Positions 4,163 to 8,197 of a stretch of 8,197 nucleotides of DNA are shown piece by piece. Position 1 is the first letter of the stretch. Each line of letters opens with the position of its first letter. Source of the stretch: Rhodospirillales bacterium (lineage in GTDB: Bacteria; Pseudomonadota; Alphaproteobacteria; Rhodospirillales_A; JACZKS01); assembly GCA_018648445.1 (NCBI GenBank), contig JABGRG010000143.1, forward strand, positions 1-8,197, given 5' to 3'. The position numbers and the translations under genes were made by a program. Under the pieces are notes generated by a model. It made no database searches. It was not told the origin of the DNA and saw nothing but the letters and a program-made list of their open reading frames with translations.

Positions 4163-5101
4163 ATGTCCAGGCAACTCCTCATCGCACTGGGCGGCGGCAC
4201 GAGCGCAGTTCTTTCGATCGCGTTCATGGCCGGTTCGCCGATGATGCTGGTGTTCGCCAATTTGGCGCCGCTGCCGCTGTTCTTCGTCGGATTGGGCATT
4301 GGCCCGGCCGGCGCGGTAGTAGCGGGCGTCGTCGGACTGATCATTTCCGGCGCGTTCGGCGGGTTGGTGGGAGCGGGGCTTTACGGCCTCGTTCACGCAT
4401 TGCCAACCTGGCTGGCCGTTCGCCAGGCTCTTCTCAAGCGCGTCGCGCCCGACGGAACCGTCGTTTGGTATTCGATCGGTGCGGTGCTCAGCTGGCTGAC
4501 GGCCCTTGCCGCCGCCATGCTGATCATGGCCACGTTGACCAGTTATCAACATGGCCAGGGACTTGAGCAGGCTGTGACGGCCTATCTGGATCAGGTGATG
4601 CTCGCGATAATGCCGAACGTCGGGATATCGGACAGGGAGATGTTCGTCGCAACGCTTACACCCCTTTTCCCGAGCACCGCGGGGATATCGTGGATTGCCG
4701 TCGTCGTGGGTAATGGTCTTTTTGCGCAAGCGGTCCTTAGCCGGTCCGGGCGCAATATTCGACCCAGCCCCACGATCAAGGATTTCACACTTCCCGACTG
4801 GATGAGCTGGCTGTTGGTCGCTTGCGCGGCCATGGCTTTGCTGGGCTCCGGTGATCTGGAGTATATCGGCCGTAATTTGGCGGCGATCATGGCGGTACCG
4901 TTCTTTGTGCTCGGCGCCGTCGTGGTTCACGCCCTGGCCCGCCGTACTCCGTCGCCCAAGGTGCTTCTGGTGGCGTTCTATTTGGTTTTGTTCGTATCCG
5001 GCTGGGCCCGTGTGGCCATTGCCGGGTTAGGGTTGATCGAGCAATGGGTTGGCGTGCGGCAACGCGTCGCGGCGCTTCAACCATTGCAGGAGGATGAGTG
5101 A
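4163..5101 (+). CDS. DUF2232 family polytopic membrane protein
   Basis: A 312-residue inner-membrane protein of unknown function with about eight hydrophobic segments, roughly at residues 5-23, 25-45, 48-80, 101-125, 175-195, 216-234, 240-262 and 268-290. The call rests on hydrophobicity, length and position: DUF2232 proteins (Bacillus YybS is a relative) are found beside rplI in many bacteria. The ATG at 4163 is preferred over TTG at 4160 because AGGA (4153-4156) then has a six-base spacer. A 56-base gap separates it from rpsR, and its TGA shares one base with the rplI ATG, so it belongs to this operon. A link to the ribosome is implied only by position. Confidence 0.8.
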   Translation: MSRQLLIALGGGTSAVLSIAFMAGSPMMLVFANLAPLPLFFVGLGIGPAGAVVAGVVGLIISGAFGGLVGAGLYGLVHALPTWLAVRQALLKRVAPDGTVVWYSIGAVLSWLTALAAAMLIMATLTSYQHGQGLEQAVTAYLDQVMLAIMPNVGISDREMFVATLTPLFPSTAGISWIAVVVGNGLFAQAVLSRSGRNIRPSPTIKDFTLPDWMSWLLVACAAMALLGSGDLEYIGRNLAAIMAVPFFVLGAVVVHALARRTPSPKVLLVAFYLVLFVSGWARVAIAGLGLIEQWVGVRQRVAALQPLQEDE

Positions 5102-5772
5102 TGGAAGTAATTCTTTTAGAGCGGGTTGAGAAGCTCGGACAGATGGGTGACGTGGTTAGCGTCAAACCCGGCTATGCCCGTAACTTTCTTTTGCCGCAAA
5201 AGAAGGCCCTGAGGGCCACAGCCGAAAACAGTAAAATCTTCGACGAGCGCAAAGCGCAACTTGAAGCGGTTAATCTGGAGCGTCGCACCGAAGCCGAGGC
5301 GGTCGCCGAAAAGCTTGAAGGACTGATGATCTCGTTGATCCGTCAGGCCGGTGAAGCCGGTCAGCTTTACGGATCGGTTAACGCCCGCGACATCACCGAC
5401 GCGGTTATCGAAGGCGGATTCACGATCGACAAGCAGCAGGTCAAGCTGGCCCCGCCGATCAAGACCGTCGGCATCCACGATGTGCGGGTCGACCTGCACC
5501 CCGAGGTTCAGGTCATCGTGAAAGCAAACGTGGCACGCTCGGCGGACGAGGCGGAAATTCAGGCCGAAACCGGCACCGCCGTGATCAGCAGCGACGAAGC
5601 CGAACGTCAGGCCGAAACCGCTCAGATCGAAGCCACTGAAGCCAAAGCCGCGGAAGCCGCCGCTGCTGCGGAAGCAGCTGAAGCCGAAGCTCCGGCTGAA
5701 GACGCCGAAGTGGAAGCGGAAATCGAGGCCGAAGCCGAAGCTGTGGCCGAGGACGCGGAAAAAAGCGAATAA
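5101..5772 (+). CDS. rplI: Large ribosomal subunit protein L9 with Ala/Glu-rich tail
   Basis: L9 binds 23S rRNA near the L1 stalk and helps keep the reading frame. The N-terminal signature runs from [19 protein letters not shown] to GYARNFLLP (residues 24-32), followed by the long connecting helix and the C-terminal domain to about residue 149. Residues 150-223 are an Ala/Glu-rich, very acidic tail, so the protein is about 1.5 times the usual length. The ATG at 5101 fits AGGAGG (5088-5093, seven-base spacer) better than the GTG at 5098. It overlaps the stop of the membrane protein gene by one base. Confidence 0.97.
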   Translation: MEVILLERVEKLGQMGDVVSVKPGYARNFLLPQKKALRATAENSKIFDERKAQLEAVNLERRTEAEAVAEKLEGLMISLIRQAGEAGQLYGSVNARDITDAVIEGGFTIDKQQVKLAPPIKTVGIHDVRVDLHPEVQVIVKANVARSADEAEIQAETGTAVISSDEAERQAETAQIEATEAKAAEAAAAAEAAEAEAPAEDAEVEAEIEAEAEAVAEDAEKSE

Positions 5773-5802
5773 TTTTCGACCCCTTTGGGCCGTTGATTTC
5801 GG

Positions 5803-5836
5803 ACGGCGCGCTGCCCGCAGCGCGCCGTTTCGCTTG
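5803..5836 (+). terminator. Probable terminator after rplI
   Basis: ACGGCGCGCTG (5803-5813) pairs perfectly with CAGCGCGCCGT (5818-5828) around CCCG, a very stable 11-bp stem. The tail TTCGCTTG is only weakly T-rich, so termination may be partial. It lies 30 bases after the rplI stop, separating the ribosomal genes from dnaB. Confidence 0.6.
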
Positions 5837-5958
5837 GCTTCGCTCGACCCCCCACAGGGAACCAAAAATCTTTTCCACCGATCATTCTTTTTTTCCCCCA
5901 TGTTCCACAGGGTCACGGTCTTTTACGGCGGGCAAAGACAATCTAGTTTGTCCGCGCA

Positions 5959-7464
5959 ATGACCATACAATCTTCCAGTCACTTACCGCCCGAATTGTCG
6001 GATGCCGATCCTCGTCTTTCGGCGTTTCGCACCGCACCTCATAACGTCGAGGCCGAAAAGGCCTTGCTGGGTGCTATTTTCGCCAATAACCGCGCCTATG
6101 AAGCGGTGTCCGAATTTCTGCGCGGCGAGCATTTCGCCTTGGGCCAGAACGGACGGGTCTATGAAGCCTGCGGCAAGCTGATCGACCGCGGCCAGATCGC
6201 CGATCCGGTAACCTTGCGAAGTTTCTTCGAGGCCGACGAAGGTCTGGCCGAAATCGGCGGCCCGGCCTATCTGCTGGAACTCGCGGGATCGGCGGTGGGC
6301 ATCATCAATGCGCGCGAATACGGGCGGGTCGTGTATGACTTGTTCTTGCGCCGTGAACTCATCGCGCTGGGCGAGGAAGTGGTCGAGCGGGCCTTCGGCG
6401 GCGACGTCGAGGAAAACGCCGTCCGCCAAATCGAAACCGCCGAGCAGAACCTTTACGACCTGGCCACCACCGGCCAGTACGAAGGGGGGTTTCAGGACTT
6501 CAAGGCTTCGGTGATCGAGGCCATCAAGCTGGCCGAGACGGCGCACAAGCGCGACGGCGCGTTCGCCGGTGTCGCCGCCGGGTTCACCGACATCGACAAA
6601 ATGCTGGGCGGACTGCATCCATCCGACCTGATCATTCTGGCGGGACGCCCATCCATGGGGAAAACGGCGCTGGCTACCAACATGGCTTTCAACGCCGCCT
6701 ATTCGCGCGCCCAGTCATCGGGCAAGGAAGGCGGCGTCGTCGGCTTCTTCTCGCTGGAAATGTCGGCGGAACAACTGGCCAGCCGTATTTTGTCCGAGCA
6801 AACCAACATTTCGTCGAACCGCATGCGCAAGGGCGAACTGACCAACGACGAGTTCAATCGTCTGGCCGTCGGCAGCCAGACCCTGCATCAAATTCCCATT
6901 TTCATCGACGACACGCCCGCCCTGACCGTCAGCGCCCTCAGAACCCGGGCCCGCCGTTTGAAACGCCAGCACGGTCTGGACATGATCGTCGTCGATTACC
7001 TGCAGCTAATTTCCGCTTCGCCCGGTTCGCGCAACGACGGGCGGGTCAATGAAGTTTCGGAAATCACGCGCGGCCTGAAAACCCTGGCCAAGGAACTGGA
7101 AGTCCCGGTTCTGGCCCTTTCCCAGCTTTCGCGTGCCGTCGAACAGCGCGACAACAAGCGCCCGCAGCTGTCCGATCTCAGGGAATCGGGCTCCATCGAG
7201 CAGGACGCCGATGTGGTCATGTTCATCTTCCGCGAGGAGTATTATTTGGAACGCGACGAGCCGGTCCAGCGCCAGGACGAGAAGGACGACGCCTTCCACA
7301 GCAAATACGAACGTTGGCAACAACGGCTGGAAGATGTACGAAGCGTGGCCGAAGTTATCGTCGCCAAGCAGCGCCACGGACCCATCGGCACGGTGAAACT
7401 GCACTTCGAGGGCCAGTTTACGCGTTTCGGAAATCTGGAACGCGAGCACGGGTCCGATTTCTGA
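5959..7464 (+). CDS. dnaB: Replicative DNA helicase DnaB
   Basis: DnaB is the hexameric ATP-driven helicase that unwinds DNA at the replication fork and recruits primase. The 501 residues show an N-terminal domain beginning APHNVEAEKALLGAIF, then the RecA-like motor: Walker A GRPSMGKT at 229-236, FSLEMSAEQLASRIL, Walker B DMIVVDYLQL at 341-350, LALSQLSRAVEQR, RESGSIEQDADVV and KQRHGPIGTVKLHF from 470. Length is normal, with no intein. There is no clear Shine-Dalgarno before the ATG at 5959; no better in-frame start is visible. A 186-base gap with a hairpin separates it from rplI, so it may have its own promoter; TTTACG (5922-5927) and TAGTTT (5944-5949) are a weak candidate. Confidence 0.97.
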   Translation: MTIQSSSHLPPELSDADPRLSAFRTAPHNVEAEKALLGAIFANNRAYEAVSEFLRGEHFALGQNGRVYEACGKLIDRGQIADPVTLRSFFEADEGLAEIGGPAYLLELAGSAVGIINAREYGRVVYDLFLRRELIALGEEVVERAFGGDVEENAVRQIETAEQNLYDLATTGQYEGGFQDFKASVIEAIKLAETAHKRDGAFAGVAAGFTDIDKMLGGLHPSDLIILAGRPSMGKTALATNMAFNAAYSRAQSSGKEGGVVGFFSLEMSAEQLASRILSEQTNISSNRMRKGELTNDEFNRLAVGSQTLHQIPIFIDDTPALTVSALRTRARRLKRQHGLDMIVVDYLQLISASPGSRNDGRVNEVSEITRGLKTLAKELEVPVLALSQLSRAVEQRDNKRPQLSDLRESGSIEQDADVVMFIFREEYYLERDEPVQRQDEKDDAFHSKYERWQQRLEDVRSVAEVIVAKQRHGPIGTVKLHFEGQFTRFGNLEREHGSDF

Positions 7465-7474
7465 TTGTTGGGCC

Positions 7475-8197
7475 ATGCCAAAACTGGAACACAGCGGCGC
7501 AATCCTGACCATCGATCTGGCGGCCCTGTGCGCCAACTGGCGGCTGCTTAGAGATCGCCTTGACGGGCGCGCCGAATGCGCGGGCGTGGTCAAGGCCGAC
7601 GGCTACGGCCTGGGCGCGAAAAAGGTCGCGACCGCCCTTTATGGCGCGGGATGCCGGGTCTTCTTCGTCGCCCATCTGGATGAAGCGTTAAGCCTGCGCG
7701 CCACGTTGCCCGAAGCCGAAATCCATGTTCTCAACGGCCTGATGCCGGGCAGCGCACCCGAATTTGCCGAAAACCGCCTTGTCCCTGTCTTGAACGATCT
7801 TGTCGCCATCGAGGCGTGGCGGGATTTTTGCACTGCGCAAAACCAGGCGTACCCCGCCGACATCCATATCGACACCGGCATGGCGCGCCTGGGCCTGCCG
7901 CCCAGCGAAGTTGCCGTTCTGGCCGATCAGCCCCATTGGCTGGAGGGCATTTCGGTTGTCAATTTTATGAGTCACCTCGCCTGCGCCGACGAGCCCGACC
8001 ATCCGCTTAACGGCGAACAGCTTGCGCACTTTCGGGCAGCACTTGCCATGTTGCCGGAGGGCGGGCGATCCTTCGCCAACTCGTCTGGTATTTTCCTGGG
8101 GGCCGATTATCACTTCGATCTCGCCCGTCCCGGCATTGCGCTTTACGGCGGAAATCCAACGCCAGCCCAACCCAATCCCATGGCGCAAGTCGTTCGT
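7475..8197 (+). CDS. alr: Alanine racemase, N-terminal part (cut by right edge)
   Basis: Alr interconverts L- and D-alanine with pyridoxal phosphate, supplying D-alanine for peptidoglycan. The 241 codons visible match the PLP-barrel racemase fold: VVKADGYGLG carries the PLP lysine (K40), followed by HIDTGMARLG, MSHLACAD, NSSGIFL and LARPGIALYGG in the expected order. The C-terminal domain and the catalytic tyrosine are beyond the window. The frame is open to the last base. It starts ten bases after the dnaB stop with only a weak ribosome site (TTGGG), so it is probably cotranscribed with dnaB. Confidence 0.95.
   Translation, partial: MPKLEHSGAILTIDLAALCANWRLLRDRLDGRAECAGVVKADGYGLGAKKVATALYGAGCRVFFVAHLDEALSLRATLPEAEIHVLNGLMPGSAPEFAENRLVPVLNDLVAIEAWRDFCTAQNQAYPADIHIDTGMARLGLPPSEVAVLADQPHWLEGISVVNFMSHLACADEPDHPLNGEQLAHFRAALAMLPEGGRSFANSSGIFLGADYHFDLARPGIALYGGNPTPAQPNPMAQVVR

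Noticed and set aside
4091..4930. 279-codon minus-strand open frame
   Set aside because: Antisense to the DUF2232 gene, very rich in His, Arg and Gln, with no membrane or family features; a typical high-GC shadow.
5116..5916. 266-codon minus-strand open frame rich in Phe and Gly
   Set aside because: Antisense to rplI; the Phe/Gly pattern mirrors the Ala/Glu codons of the L9 tail.

Overview
The window looks like chromosomal DNA of a GC-rich alphaproteobacterium, probably Rhodospirillales-like. The evidence is the gene order (fabD divergent from rpsF-rpsR-DUF2232-rplI-dnaB-alr) and the long Ala/Glu-rich tails on S6 and L9. Species assignment is inference from this order and the protein sequences.

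Layout: positions 1-482 hold the N-terminal part of fabD on the minus strand, running off the left edge, with a promoter and an operator-like palindrome at 518-546. From about 600 to 2980 a repeat-rich insertion-like region separates fabD from rpsF. It contains a double-hairpin repeat family (three copies), a 9-bp tandem repeat with an inverted partner, two diverged copies of a GGGACACC-type element, and a 19-bp repeat (core GTGACAGTTTAC) in alternating orientation. Inside it lie a RAYT/IS200-like Y1 transposase gene (1361-2047) and a small cassette (about 2101-2794). The cassette encodes a 17-residue peptide, an AT-rich two-helix membrane protein and a glycine-rich protein whose end is made of repeat DNA.

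From 3089 onward the window is housekeeping: a promoter and structured leader, then rpsF, rpsR, a DUF2232 membrane protein and rplI, packed with 1-4 base overlaps or a short gap, a hairpin terminator, then dnaB and alr (cut by the right edge). S6 and S18 bind together in the 30S platform, L9 is a 50S protein, DnaB is the replicative helicase, and Alr makes D-alanine for peptidoglycan.

The most interesting part is 1175-2880. One repeat family frames both the transposase and the unrelated AT-rich cassette, and repeat DNA supplies the stop codons of two genes. This suggests REP-type elements that have captured, truncated or been inserted around foreign genes. No established novel system can be proven from the sequence alone.
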